Positions 34,327 to 41,980 of a stretch of 64,000 nt of DNA are shown in pieces. The stretch lies in the NCBI GenBank assembly GCA_043798715.1, contig JAZDOK010000034.1, forward strand, positions 1 to 64,000, written 5' to 3'. The notes beneath the pieces were generated by a model. The model was not told where the DNA came from, did no database searches, and worked only from the letters and a program-made list of their open reading frames with translations. Each line of letters begins with the position of its first letter. Position 1 is the first letter of the stretch. The stretch comes from JAZDOK01 sp043798715. GTDB lineage: Bacteria; Vulcanimicrobiota; JAZDOK01. A program made the position numbers and the translations under genes.

Positions 34327-34446
34327 TACCCGAAAAGATTAGACGGAGGCGGAGCGATTCCCTCCTGACTTGAAAAGCCCGGAAAGAAGGAATTGATTCA
34401 ACTGCGTTGAACTTAGCTAAACTACATGAATAAGGAGGTTTTGCGC

Positions 34447-35175
34447 ATGGTTGCAAGCGAGGCCATCACTCTGGAATACAAGATGAAAAAAGGGGAAACG
34501 CTCCAGTACAAGGCAAATGTTTCTCTCCACCAGCAGTTGAAGGAAGAGGGGGAGATGAAAGAGGAACAGGATGTCAACACCTTCCTGGACATGCTGATGG
34601 TGCAGAAAGTAACCGAGATCTCCGGCAAGCAGTATGACATTGACGTGACGATCGAGTCGGGAAACGTGAAGCGCAACGGCGAACAGGAAGAATTGCCGAA
34701 TGTGGGGCAGACTGTTTCCGTAAAGATGAACAGGGACGGGAAGATCACCAAGACCTCCGTGGATTTCCCCTTCGAGCAGCCCCCTTTCCCCTCGAAACCG
34801 GTAAAACTGGGTGAATCATGGAAATCAGACAGCAAACTCTCCATCCCCGGGAAGCCGGAACCCTTCACCCTGACCTATGAATACACCCTAAAGGATTTTG
34901 CGAAAGTCCATGGCTATGACTGCGCGGAGATCGCCGTAAAGTGCCCGGAGACCATTATTCCGCTTGAGGGCGAAATGAAGCAGAAGCTGGTGGCGGGCGG
35001 CACCACCTATTTCGCCCACCGCGAGGGGAAACTCATTAAGTCGGAAGTCGAGACCAGGACCGAGGTCTCCGCTGAAAATACAATAGTCCTCACCAACACC
35101 AAGGTTAAAGTGGAACTTCTGGAACTGGCCGGCCCGGCAGCCACCGCCGCTGAAGAAGGCTACATCGTAAGCTGA
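34447..35175 (+). CDS. Hypothetical beta-rich protein
   Basis: 242 residues, highly charged with alternating hydrophobics, resembling DUF6263-type proteins (KGETLQYKANVSLHQQL, VGQTVSVKMNRDGKI, PSKPVKLGESWKSD). No signal peptide or cysteine apart from one pair (YDCAEIAVKCPE). ATG 34447 is chosen because AAGGAGG (34432-34438) precedes it by eight bases; ATG 34426 lies upstream of that site. Ends at a strong terminator. Confidence 0.7.
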   Translation: MVASEAITLEYKMKKGETLQYKANVSLHQQLKEEGEMKEEQDVNTFLDMLMVQKVTEISGKQYDIDVTIESGNVKRNGEQEELPNVGQTVSVKMNRDGKITKTSVDFPFEQPPFPSKPVKLGESWKSDSKLSIPGKPEPFTLTYEYTLKDFAKVHGYDCAEIAVKCPETIIPLEGEMKQKLVAGGTTYFAHREGKLIKSEVETRTEVSAENTIVLTNTKVKVELLELAGPAATAAEEGYIVS

Positions 35176-35196
35176 GATAAACATCCTTACAATATT

Positions 35197-35230
35197 AAGG
35201 AGCCCCCCCTCTGGCGGGGCTCCTTTTTTT
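35197..35230. terminator. Bidirectional Rho-independent terminator
   Basis: Stem AAGGAGCCCC (35197-35206) with GGGGCTCCTT (35216-35225), nine-base loop, T run to 35230. It lies between the convergent ends of 34447-35175 and the Spy-like gene. Confidence 0.85.
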
Positions 35231-35238
35231 GCCGGCAA

Positions 35239-35715
35239 TCAGCGCATGCGGAGGATCATCCTGATCGCCATCAGGGTTAAGTGCCGCTGCTGCTCTGGGT
35301 TCAGAACCTTCCTGGTTTCAAAAAATTCGTCAAGCAGAATTTTCTGCTGCTGGTGCTCCAGAGCCATGATCCGGTTGAGCTGTTTACCTACTTTATTTCT
35401 GTCGGGAATCTCCTCCCGGAGAAAGTCAGCCATCTGGATACGGGCTTTCTGGGAGGAGATCCGTACGTCCTCCATCAGCCACTCATAGCGGGAATGAATC
35501 TTCTGGACCCGTAACTTTTGCTCCTCGGTCAAATTGAGGCGCTCCAACGGGCCCTCGCCCGGAGGTTCCCCCGGATGGGGTGGAGGGGGCATTAGATCCT
35601 CCCGGGTGGTTCTTTGCTCTGCGCGAAAATTTGGACGCGCCGCATTGACGCTTCCCGCAAGAGAAAGCCATAAGAACGCCAGCGCAGCCAGGATGAAAAA
35701 GGACCTTTTTAGCAT
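35239..35715 (-). CDS. Spy/CpxP/ZraP-like periplasmic stress protein
   Basis: 158 residues. Signal peptide (about 1-25, ending GSVNAARP), a Pro-rich linker (about 40-58), then a helical LTEEQ-type domain (RLNLTEEQKLRVQKIHSRY...LNPEQQRHLTLMAIRM). The family includes periplasmic chaperones and heavy-metal sensors such as Spy, ZraP and CnrX. ATG 35715 lies eight bases after AAGGAGG. It is the third gene of an operon with an ECF sigma factor and its anti-sigma factor, so an envelope-stress role is likely. Confidence 0.8.
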   Translation of the reverse strand: MLKRSFFILAALAFLWLSLAGSVNAARPNFRAEQRTTREDLMPPPPHPGEPPGEGPLERLNLTEEQKLRVQKIHSRYEWLMEDVRISSQKARIQMADFLREEIPDRNKVGKQLNRIMALEHQQQKILLDEFFETRKVLNPEQQRHLTLMAIRMILRMR

Positions 35716-35728
35716 GGAAATTCCTCCT

Positions 35729-36223
35729 TTATTCAAAACAGAGGGTCAGAAACCCCTTGGACTCATCGGAAAACAGGCCATGAATCTCCCCGATGTTCCC
35801 TCCCAGTTTTATTTTTATAGCGGAACCCGCTATATTCGACTCCTCAAGGGGAGCGCTGATGGTAAGAATATCGCGGGATGTGCTGCTGACTCTGCCAATC
35901 CGGTGGGCGGGCCAGAGAAATAAAGTGAAGCAGGCGGCGGACAGTATAAGAATGACGGTCAGGGCCCAGGCCGGCCTGAAGAAGAAGAGGGGGGAAGGCC
36001 GCTCCCGGCGGATGCGCTCCGCGACAGTCGGGAGGAAACCCGGCGAGGGCTCCCGTTGAGGAAAGGCATCCAGGACCTGCCAGGCTCTCTTATAAAGTTT
36101 AAATTTATGTTCACAGGATGGACATGACTTGAGGTGTGAAGATATGTTGTCTTTCTCGGCGGCACCCGGATCGCCGTCCAGATACGCTGAAAACAATTCT
36201 ACTGCACGGCTGCAGTTCATCAT
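35729..36223 (-). CDS. Membrane-bound zinc-finger anti-sigma factor
   Basis: 164 residues. N-terminal zinc-finger region of the anti-sigma (zf-HC2) type (HLKSCPSCEHKF near residues 30-40, with Cys4 upstream), one membrane segment (about 84-104, ALTVILILSAACFTLFLW) and an extracytoplasmic beta-like domain. It would hold the upstream ECF sigma factor at the membrane until an envelope signal arrives. Its start overlaps the sigma gene stop by four bases. Confidence 0.88.
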   Translation of the reverse strand: MMNCSRAVELFSAYLDGDPGAAEKDNISSHLKSCPSCEHKFKLYKRAWQVLDAFPQREPSPGFLPTVAERIRRERPSPLFFFRPAWALTVILILSAACFTLFLWPAHRIGRVSSTSRDILTISAPLEESNIAGSAIKIKLGGNIGEIHGLFSDESKGFLTLCFE

Positions 36224-36783
36224 TCATCCCTCCCATCGAGAAAAGGCGCCAATTTTTCCTTGAGCGCCAGCCGGGCCCGGTGGATCCTTGATTTCAGAGC
36301 CGGCAGGGATATTTTAAGGATTTCAGCCGCTTCTTCATAGGATAGATCCTGATACCGGCAAAGGATGAGGGGCGCTCTCTGCTCCTGGGGAAGTGAGGTG
36401 ACCGCCTCGTGCACGGCGGCGCTCAGGCTCTTCCGCTGAAATTCGGCCTCCGCGGACTCCGTACGGGGATGATTTAATCCAGTCTCGACCGCCTCATCCA
36501 GGGAAACGGTCCGGTTGCGGAAGAGGCCTCTTTTGTGATTTTGGCAGACCGAAAGGGTGATGCGATAAAGCCAGGTAAAAAAGGCGCAACGCTCCTTGAA
36601 GCGGCGCAGGCCGCGGAAGGCCCGAAGAAAGGTCTCCTGAGCCAGATCCTCGGAGCCCTGGAAATCTCCGGTAAAGCGGTAGATCAAATTTATGACACTC
36701 CTGTGATGGCGGAGCACCAGAAGGTCAAAGGACGGAAGATCGCCGTCCTTTGCGTGCCGAACCAGTTCGCGATCTTCTTCCAA
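36220..36783 (-). CDS. ECF-family RNA polymerase sigma factor
   Basis: 187 residues with sigma-2 (about 20-90: DLAQETFLRAFRGLRRFKERCAFFTWLYRITL) and sigma-4 (about 125-180: SLPQEQRAPLILCRYQDLSYEEAAEILKISLPALKSRIHRARLALK). First gene of a three-gene operon with anti-sigma factor and Spy-like protein. 55 bp downstream of the end of the CFI-box gene and in the same direction. No autoregulated ECF-type promoter was recognised upstream by eye. Confidence 0.93.
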   Translation of the reverse strand: MEEDRELVRHAKDGDLPSFDLLVLRHHRSVINLIYRFTGDFQGSEDLAQETFLRAFRGLRRFKERCAFFTWLYRITLSVCQNHKRGLFRNRTVSLDEAVETGLNHPRTESAEAEFQRKSLSAAVHEAVTSLPQEQRAPLILCRYQDLSYEEAAEILKISLPALKSRIHRARLALKEKLAPFLDGRDE

Positions 36784-36837
36784 AGCCTTCTATCACCATC
36801 CTGGAGAGTTAGACCTCTCACTCCCGAAAAAGTTGCG

Positions 36838-37356
36838 CTAAGATCGCGGATATTGCCTGATAATGATTTTTGCCAGCGCGACCGCGGGAACAATCAGCAC
36901 CCGCCTGACGCAACTCTGAAGAAAGCGGCTCCGCTCGATGAAGGCGGCCAAAGGCGGAGAAATCAGGTTGTAGAGGGAAACGGCCCCTCTCCCAATTGGG
37001 AAACGGCTCAGATGGGTATCCCGGAATTCTCTGAGGATGAGAACTTCCGGCGCCATTTCGGATCCGCAGGCGGCCGTAGCGATAAAACACTTCTTGTGGG
37101 TTAGTTTCCTCTTTTTCTCCAGCAGTTCAACCGATTCTATCTCGTCCAAACCCTGTTTTTCATAGACCTTAAGGAGGACCTTTTCCACTTTAGCCCTTTC
37201 ATCAATTCCCACGGCGGCGTTCCCCACCACGGACTCCAGGTGGCGCTGGGCCTGGGCCAGCGACTCGGCGGCCTCTTTCTTCCGGCCGGATGTCGTCAGC
37301 TTTTCAGCTTCCCCCATAAGGACGAGACCGAGCTCATAGGCTTCTTCCCACTGCAT
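36838..37356 (-). CDS. CFI-box C-terminal-domain protein
   Basis: 172 residues. Residues 1-85 are alpha-helical and charged (TPR-like). Residues 90-172 are a CFI-box C-terminal domain: CFIATAACGSEMAPEV followed by LREFRDTHLSRFPIGR and LYNLISPPLAAFIERS, then a hydrophobic helix. Most members have CFIATAAYG; here the tyrosine is a second cysteine (C90 and C97), and another cysteine lies at about 149. This conserved, C-terminal box is of unknown function and looks like a processing or anchoring signal. It is the third gene of an operon behind two radical SAM enzymes (33-bp gap), which makes it a candidate substrate or partner; that is inference. Confidence 0.75.
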   Translation of the reverse strand: MQWEEAYELGLVLMGEAEKLTTSGRKKEAAESLAQAQRHLESVVGNAAVGIDERAKVEKVLLKVYEKQGLDEIESVELLEKKRKLTHKKCFIATAACGSEMAPEVLILREFRDTHLSRFPIGRGAVSLYNLISPPLAAFIERSRFLQSCVRRVLIVPAVALAKIIIRQYPRS

Positions 37357-37389
37357 AATTATCCTCCTTGATGCTCACTCGGATCTTAA

Positions 37390-38940
37390 TCAGGATACAA
37401 AATCACTCGGCATGTTCTTTTCGAGAATCACGCCGGTATGGTCTGTGTAGTATTTGAGTCTCTTTGGATCTTCCATCAGCCTCCAGAGGAATTCCTCGAA
37501 AATCCTGGAAAAGAATCCGCATAACTCATCCCCCCGGTAAATCTTCTTATGAAGGTTGTAGGCCGAGGTCGGGCAGGCCCCGTTGCAGAAAAATCGCCAG
37601 GCACAGGGAGCGCACCTGGTCATCTTGGAAGGATGGCGGCCGAAGAACATCTTAGTCACGGGAGACTCCATCATGAGCTTGTTCAGGGGTCTGGGATCCC
37701 TCACGTTGCCGATTTTCCACTCGCTTACTCCGGAGAATTCATCACAGGGGTATATGTTGCCATGGACATCTATGCCGGTAACGGAGTTGATGGCCCCGCA
37801 GGGAGTCCTCAGGCACATGACACGCCGGTCTTTATGGACGATATTGGAGAGAATCTGGTTGACTTCCCGCACGTCAACTTTATTTCTCCCCGCCTCCTCG
37901 TTGATCTCCGCCACCCGCTCAAAGCCGTAGATGTATCCCGCAAAAAGGGGCACCTGGCGTTCGGGTAAACATCTGAGGCCCTCTTTAATGGATTTTATGC
38001 AGGCAAAAGTGGTCTTGAGAGCCATGGTGGGAACACCCTCGCCGGTAAGATGCTCAAAAGCCTCGGGATAATCCTCCGGATCCTGGAGGTCGGCCAGGAC
38101 TCCGGCTCCGCAGAGGTATTTCTTGGCGATGGAATAGCCTCTCCAGGCATCCTCGTAGGTCCCCCGTCCGTCGTAATAGGTTCGGTACTTGTCGTGAATT
38201 CGCGGAGTTCCATCGAGACTGACCCCGACTCCAATGAAGTTATCGCTTAGAATCCGGCATCTTTCATCCGTCAGCAGCGAGCCGTTGGTCTGCAGCAGAA
38301 ACTGTATTTTTTTGCCGTATTTCCTCATTATTTCGTATCCGAACTTGGCCCCCTCGATGAGCATGTCGAACATCAGCAGGGGTTCTCCCCCATGGAATTC
38401 AAAAGTGAACCTCGGCGAAGGTATTTCCGCGACCACCTTCTCGATTATACGCTTCAGAGTATCCAGGGTCATGTCAGGCGCATTGGTGCTGCAGTTGGCA
38501 TAACAGTAGGCACAGTTGAAATTGCATCGTTGAGTAACCCTGAGTACGTGGAAATGAGCCAGTCCCTGTTTCTGATCCCACATTTTATCGTCGTAGTAAC
38601 GGTGGTGATCGAGAGAGATCATCTGATTGAGATACAGGAATTCAAGGAACTGTTTCATCTCTTCCTCGGGGACCTCCGGAGTGGCAGCGAGGAGTTCTTT
38701 GTAGGTGATGGGTCTCTCCATAAGATTCAAATATCTGAGATCTGATGCCAGGATTCTCATATATGTCGCCGTGTTCGGCTCTATGACAAGGCAGTATTCC
38801 CCCCGGCGGGAGAAGTAGAGCCCGTAAGTAGCCAGGAGAACGGTATCGGGGCGCAGTTCCTCCCACGCATCCTTCTCAATTTTTTTGTGTTTGTCCCCCA
38901 GGATTTTCTGGAGCGTCGAACAGCCAACCGGCATTTCCAT
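37390..38940 (-). CDS. Radical SAM/SPASM enzyme with N-terminal peptide-recognition-like region
   Basis: 516 residues. The first 125 residues resemble a PqqD-like RiPP recognition element/winged helix. The AdoMet cluster motif is CNFNCAYC (C139, C143, C146), followed by FEFHGGEPLL and LQTNGSLL. The C-terminal SPASM region has the expected cysteine pattern (CLRTPCGAINSVTGIDVHGNIYPC... CAPCAWRFFCNGACP) for two auxiliary [4Fe-4S] clusters. Such enzymes modify ribosomal peptides (thioethers, C-C bonds) or proteins (anaerobic sulfatase maturation). It is flanked by a second radical SAM gene (23 bp) and the CFI-box gene (33 bp). It does not look like a standard SCIFF maturase, though it is the only SPASM enzyme in the window with a SCIFF peptide. 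Confidence 0.85.
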   Translation of the reverse strand: MEMPVGCSTLQKILGDKHKKIEKDAWEELRPDTVLLATYGLYFSRRGEYCLVIEPNTATYMRILASDLRYLNLMERPITYKELLAATPEVPEEEMKQFLEFLYLNQMISLDHHRYYDDKMWDQKQGLAHFHVLRVTQRCNFNCAYCYANCSTNAPDMTLDTLKRIIEKVVAEIPSPRFTFEFHGGEPLLMFDMLIEGAKFGYEIMRKYGKKIQFLLQTNGSLLTDERCRILSDNFIGVGVSLDGTPRIHDKYRTYYDGRGTYEDAWRGYSIAKKYLCGAGVLADLQDPEDYPEAFEHLTGEGVPTMALKTTFACIKSIKEGLRCLPERQVPLFAGYIYGFERVAEINEEAGRNKVDVREVNQILSNIVHKDRRVMCLRTPCGAINSVTGIDVHGNIYPCDEFSGVSEWKIGNVRDPRPLNKLMMESPVTKMFFGRHPSKMTRCAPCAWRFFCNGACPTSAYNLHKKIYRGDELCGFFSRIFEEFLWRLMEDPKRLKYYTDHTGVILEKNMPSDFVS

Positions 38941-38963
38941 TGTCTAAATAACCTTCTTTCTAT

Positions 38964-40250
38964 TCATAAACCTGCCTGCCCGATAAGCCGCACCTGCCGG
39001 TAGGGAGGAGCCGGCTCATACAGGGGAAATTCAAAGACTTCATCACCCGTCTCGACCATCGGCCGCTGCCATCGCTCGCGCGTGGTTGATTTAAAGGCGA
39101 CTCCGAATGGCTTCCAGGATGCGACCATCTCCCTGGGTGCGATACTCATGAAGAATCTCTCTTTGAGAGAAAAGAGAAAATTGACGGCGACGGCGCCGAA
39201 TTTTTCCTTGACTTCATTAAGAGAAGTCTTCCCGTCTGCACATGAATAAACCTCAAACCCCCGCCTGGTGACTGCCGCCGCCCCCTTTGGCCCATGAAGA
39301 ACCCCCCCCCAGCATTTCTGACAGTAAATACCCACCGGTGTGAAGACCCAGTCGCCCTGAAGGGGCATTTCCTTCTCCCCCCCCTGAGGGGGAGGCGCCT
39401 CCTTCTGCTTCCTGATTGGCTCAAATTCATCCCATCTCCTGCAGGTGATATAATGCGTAGGAACCCCTTCGCAGATCGGCCAGTAAATGCACTCCGAACA
39501 CAGAGGGCCAAATTCATGGGGCGGGTGACTGGGATCGTTTTTGTTCATGAAATTGGCATACTGCTCAAAACCCGGCATGTAACAAAGGGGGACATTGTCC
39601 ACGGTGGTCGGTTTGTCCCGGGATTCGATGAATTCCAGCGCCTCCCGGAGCGAGTCTTTCACATCCGCATAGCGGGGGACGATCCGATCGAAGTTGAAGT
39701 AGGCATTGGCGATAGGATAGGCAAAAGCAAAATTATGCGTGCTGACCCCGAGATCGTCGAACATCACCTGGACGGTCTGACGGAGATAGGGATGGTTGAT
39801 AGTGGAAATCACCGTAAGAGTGGCCACTTTGGCCCCCAGTTTGACAAGATTTTTAGTGCCTTCAAAGGCCTCCGCAAAGCTGCCGGGCACATCCGTCTGG
39901 GCATCATGGATCTCGGCATTGGGGCCGTGAAAAGAGACCAGGAATTCATTGGCCCCGATCTCCAGGAGGCGTTTGGTGAACTCGAGGTCTTTCAGGCGGC
40001 GCCCGTTCGTCTTGAAGTAGATCGTGGGGAAGCCCAGTCTTTTGGCCGAGTTGACAATTGCATAAATGTCCTTGTGGATGGTCGGCTCTCCCCCTGAAAG
40101 ATCAATCCTGTCAAGGCCCTGCTCCTTCGCCTTGAGCAGCTTGAAGCGGATTTCCTGAAGAGAAAGCGGAGCAATCTGCCTGTGCGTGGCGCAGAAAATA
40201 CACCGGTTGTTGCACATGTCCGTTATTTCCAGATCCAGAGCCTGAGTCAT
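38964..40250 (-). CDS. Radical SAM protein with extra cysteine-rich C-terminal region
   Basis: 428 residues. AdoMet cluster CNNRCIFC (C13, C17, C20) at the very N-terminus, then DLSGGEPTIHKDI and YFKTNGRRL. Downstream come a SPASM/twitch-like patch (CSECIYWPICEGVP...CRRW) and a further CQKCWGG segment followed by a PqqD-like DGKTSLNEVKEKFG stretch. First gene of the operon with the SPASM enzyme and CFI-box protein. ATG 40250 is chosen because the fold starts there; in-frame ATGs 45 and 78 bases upstream are possible but add a nonconserved extension. The chemistry is unknown; two rSAM enzymes in one operon suggest sequential or paired modification of one substrate. Confidence 0.8.
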   Translation of the reverse strand: MTQALDLEITDMCNNRCIFCATHRQIAPLSLQEIRFKLLKAKEQGLDRIDLSGGEPTIHKDIYAIVNSAKRLGFPTIYFKTNGRRLKDLEFTKRLLEIGANEFLVSFHGPNAEIHDAQTDVPGSFAEAFEGTKNLVKLGAKVATLTVISTINHPYLRQTVQVMFDDLGVSTHNFAFAYPIANAYFNFDRIVPRYADVKDSLREALEFIESRDKPTTVDNVPLCYMPGFEQYANFMNKNDPSHPPHEFGPLCSECIYWPICEGVPTHYITCRRWDEFEPIRKQKEAPPPQGGEKEMPLQGDWVFTPVGIYCQKCWGGVLHGPKGAAAVTRRGFEVYSCADGKTSLNEVKEKFGAVAVNFLFSLKERFFMSIAPREMVASWKPFGVAFKSTTRERWQRPMVETGDEVFEFPLYEPAPPYRQVRLIGQAGL

Positions 40251-40355
40251 TTTACATCCCTTGCTTTCGCTTCCCAAAGCGAACACCGACGGCATTTTCT
40301 TGCCGCTTCGAATTAGATTATAGCACATCCTTCATTTATTTTCCAAGAAGAGGAC

Positions 40356-40384
40356 TTGAAGAATTTGCTTCTCTCCCTTATAAT
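40356..40384 (+). promoter_or_regulatory. Promoter of the C-terminal processing protease gene
   Basis: TTGAAG (40356-40361), 17-bp spacer, TATAAT (40379-40384). It decides the start of the following gene, since an in-frame TTG at 40356 would lie inside the -35. Confidence 0.75.
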
Positions 40385-40415
40385 AGAAAGAAAACACCCG
40401 GGGAGTGGATTTATA

Positions 40416-41807
40416 ATGACGAATAAAAGGCCCGTCGGCCAACACCTTCTTGTGCTGTTTCTATTCGGCCTTCTCTTCCTCTGGCCGAGCGGGAACGCTT
40501 TCAGTATTGAAAGCACCTTTCGCCTCTACGGCAAGCTTAACGTCGGGGATATAAAAAAGACCCTCGAATACGTCCAGAGCCAATATGTCGAAGACACCGA
40601 AGCCAACAAGATGATCAACGGGGCGCTCTCCGGGATAAGAGAACTCCTTATCTCAAAGAAAATCAATGAGCCGCACATCGTCTTCATCCCGAAAGGGAAA
40701 AGCGTCGAGGATGACCTGAATAACTTCAATAAGCAGTTTTTTGAACTCCTGGCCCAGTACGGAAAGAAGGTCACCGAGGAAGATCTCATCTACGCCTCTC
40801 TGCGGGGCATGATGGGCATCCTGCACAAAGCCCCTTATGACGACCCCTACTCGGTCGTCATGGACTCCAAGGAATACAACCAGCTCAACGAGCAAATGGC
40901 CGGGGGCAACTTCGGTGGAGTCGGAGTCTATATCGAATTGGACAAGAACAACAAGCGTTTTAAGAACCAGCTTACGGTCATCGAGCCCATAGAGGACACC
41001 CCGGCGGACAAAGCCGGCTTGAAAGCCGGAGACATGATCGTGAAAATAGACGGCTTCCCCACGAAGGGAATAAAGCTGGATATGGCCCAGAAGAGAATAC
41101 GGGGGCCGATTGGGAGCTTCGTGATACTCTCCATACTCCGAAAGGGGTGGGATTCTTCCAGGAACTTCAAGGTGGCCCGCGCCCTCATTCACGTCAAGGT
41201 TGCCTCATCCAAGCTCCTGGACGGGAACATCGGCTACATCAAGCTCCGTATATTCGGGAGCGAGACGGATGATGAATTTGAAAAAGCCTATCAGAACGTG
41301 GAACGCCGGGGCGCCCGCGCGCTCATCATAGATTTAAGAAACAATGGCGGCGGATATATTGATGCGGCCAGAGACGTTTGCAGCAAATTCATGGAGCGGG
41401 GAGCGCTCGTCGTCTCTACCGTGAACTATCGCACCAAGAGCCATGAGGTCATAAAATCATCCGGAAGCCGCCACCGGAAAATCCCGCTGGTGGTGCTGGT
41501 CAACAAGTACAGCGCCAGCGCCTCCGAAATCACCGCCGGGGCGCTTAAGGACACCAAGACCGCTCTGGTGGTCGGCACCAAGACCTTCGGTAAAGCCAGC
41601 GTCCAGTCCATCAAGAACATGAGTGACGGCGGCGCACTCAAGCTGACCATCGCCCATTACCTGACCCCCATGGGACGCAACATCAACAAGAAGGGGATCC
41701 TGCCGGATGTTGATGTGGAGATGAATCCGATGCTTACGGATACCCCCAAGGACGTCCAGTTGAGCAAGGCCATAGATCTGCTGAAGAAGAAGATTGCGGC
41801 AAACTAG
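40416..41807 (+). CDS. S41-family C-terminal processing protease (Ctp/Prc-like)
   Basis: About 463 residues. Signal peptide/anchor (about 5-28), PDZ domain (about 165-250: GGVGVYIELDKNNKRF, DKAGLKAGDMIVKIDG) and S41 peptidase domain with the catalytic serine in NKYSASASEITAGALK and lysine in VGTKTFGKASVQS. It cleaves C-termini of periplasmic proteins. ATG 40416 follows GGGGAG and the promoter at 40356-40384. It is divergent from the rSAM/CFI-box operon, with about 165 bp between the start codons. Confidence 0.92.
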   Translation: MTNKRPVGQHLLVLFLFGLLFLWPSGNAFSIESTFRLYGKLNVGDIKKTLEYVQSQYVEDTEANKMINGALSGIRELLISKKINEPHIVFIPKGKSVEDDLNNFNKQFFELLAQYGKKVTEEDLIYASLRGMMGILHKAPYDDPYSVVMDSKEYNQLNEQMAGGNFGGVGVYIELDKNNKRFKNQLTVIEPIEDTPADKAGLKAGDMIVKIDGFPTKGIKLDMAQKRIRGPIGSFVILSILRKGWDSSRNFKVARALIHVKVASSKLLDGNIGYIKLRIFGSETDDEFEKAYQNVERRGARALIIDLRNNGGGYIDAARDVCSKFMERGALVVSTVNYRTKSHEVIKSSGSRHRKIPLVVLVNKYSASASEITAGALKDTKTALVVGTKTFGKASVQSIKNMSDGGALKLTIAHYLTPMGRNINKKGILPDVDVEMNPMLTDTPKDVQLSKAIDLLKKKIAAN

Positions 41808-41833
41808 CAGCGCCGAAGCCGCAAGGAGAGAGC

Positions 41834-41980
41834 ATGGCAAATAGCGGAAATCCTGTCGAAGAGGGGAACTACCGCTGCGCGGACTGCGGGGAAGTCGTGA
41901 CCATGCCGCTCCCGATGGAGGACACCATTCTTCCTCTCTGCCCCAGATGCGGGGGAGATGAATTTGAAGGATGCGATTAG
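41834..41980 (+). CDS. 48-residue zinc-ribbon protein overlapping uvrC
   Basis: A short gene from ATG 41834 (AAGGAG at 41823-41828) to TAG 41978-41980. It has a perfect C4 ribbon: CADCGEVV near residues 15-22 and CPRCGGDEFEGC near 36-47. Its last 23 bp overlap the uvrC start, so translation is probably coupled. Short rubredoxin-like ribbons of this sort are often missed in annotation. Confidence 0.75.
   Translation: MANSGNPVEEGNYRCADCGEVVTMPLPMEDTILPLCPRCGGDEFEGCD

Noticed and set aside
37390..38940. Calling the SPASM enzyme the SCIFF maturase
   Set aside because: It is 18 kb from the peptide, sits in its own operon with other genes, and its sequence around the AdoMet cluster does not look like known SCIFF maturases; left as an open possibility only.
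39294..40097. 267-codon open frame opposite the first radical SAM gene
   Set aside because: Antisense to a gene with clear CxxxCxxC and GGEP motifs.
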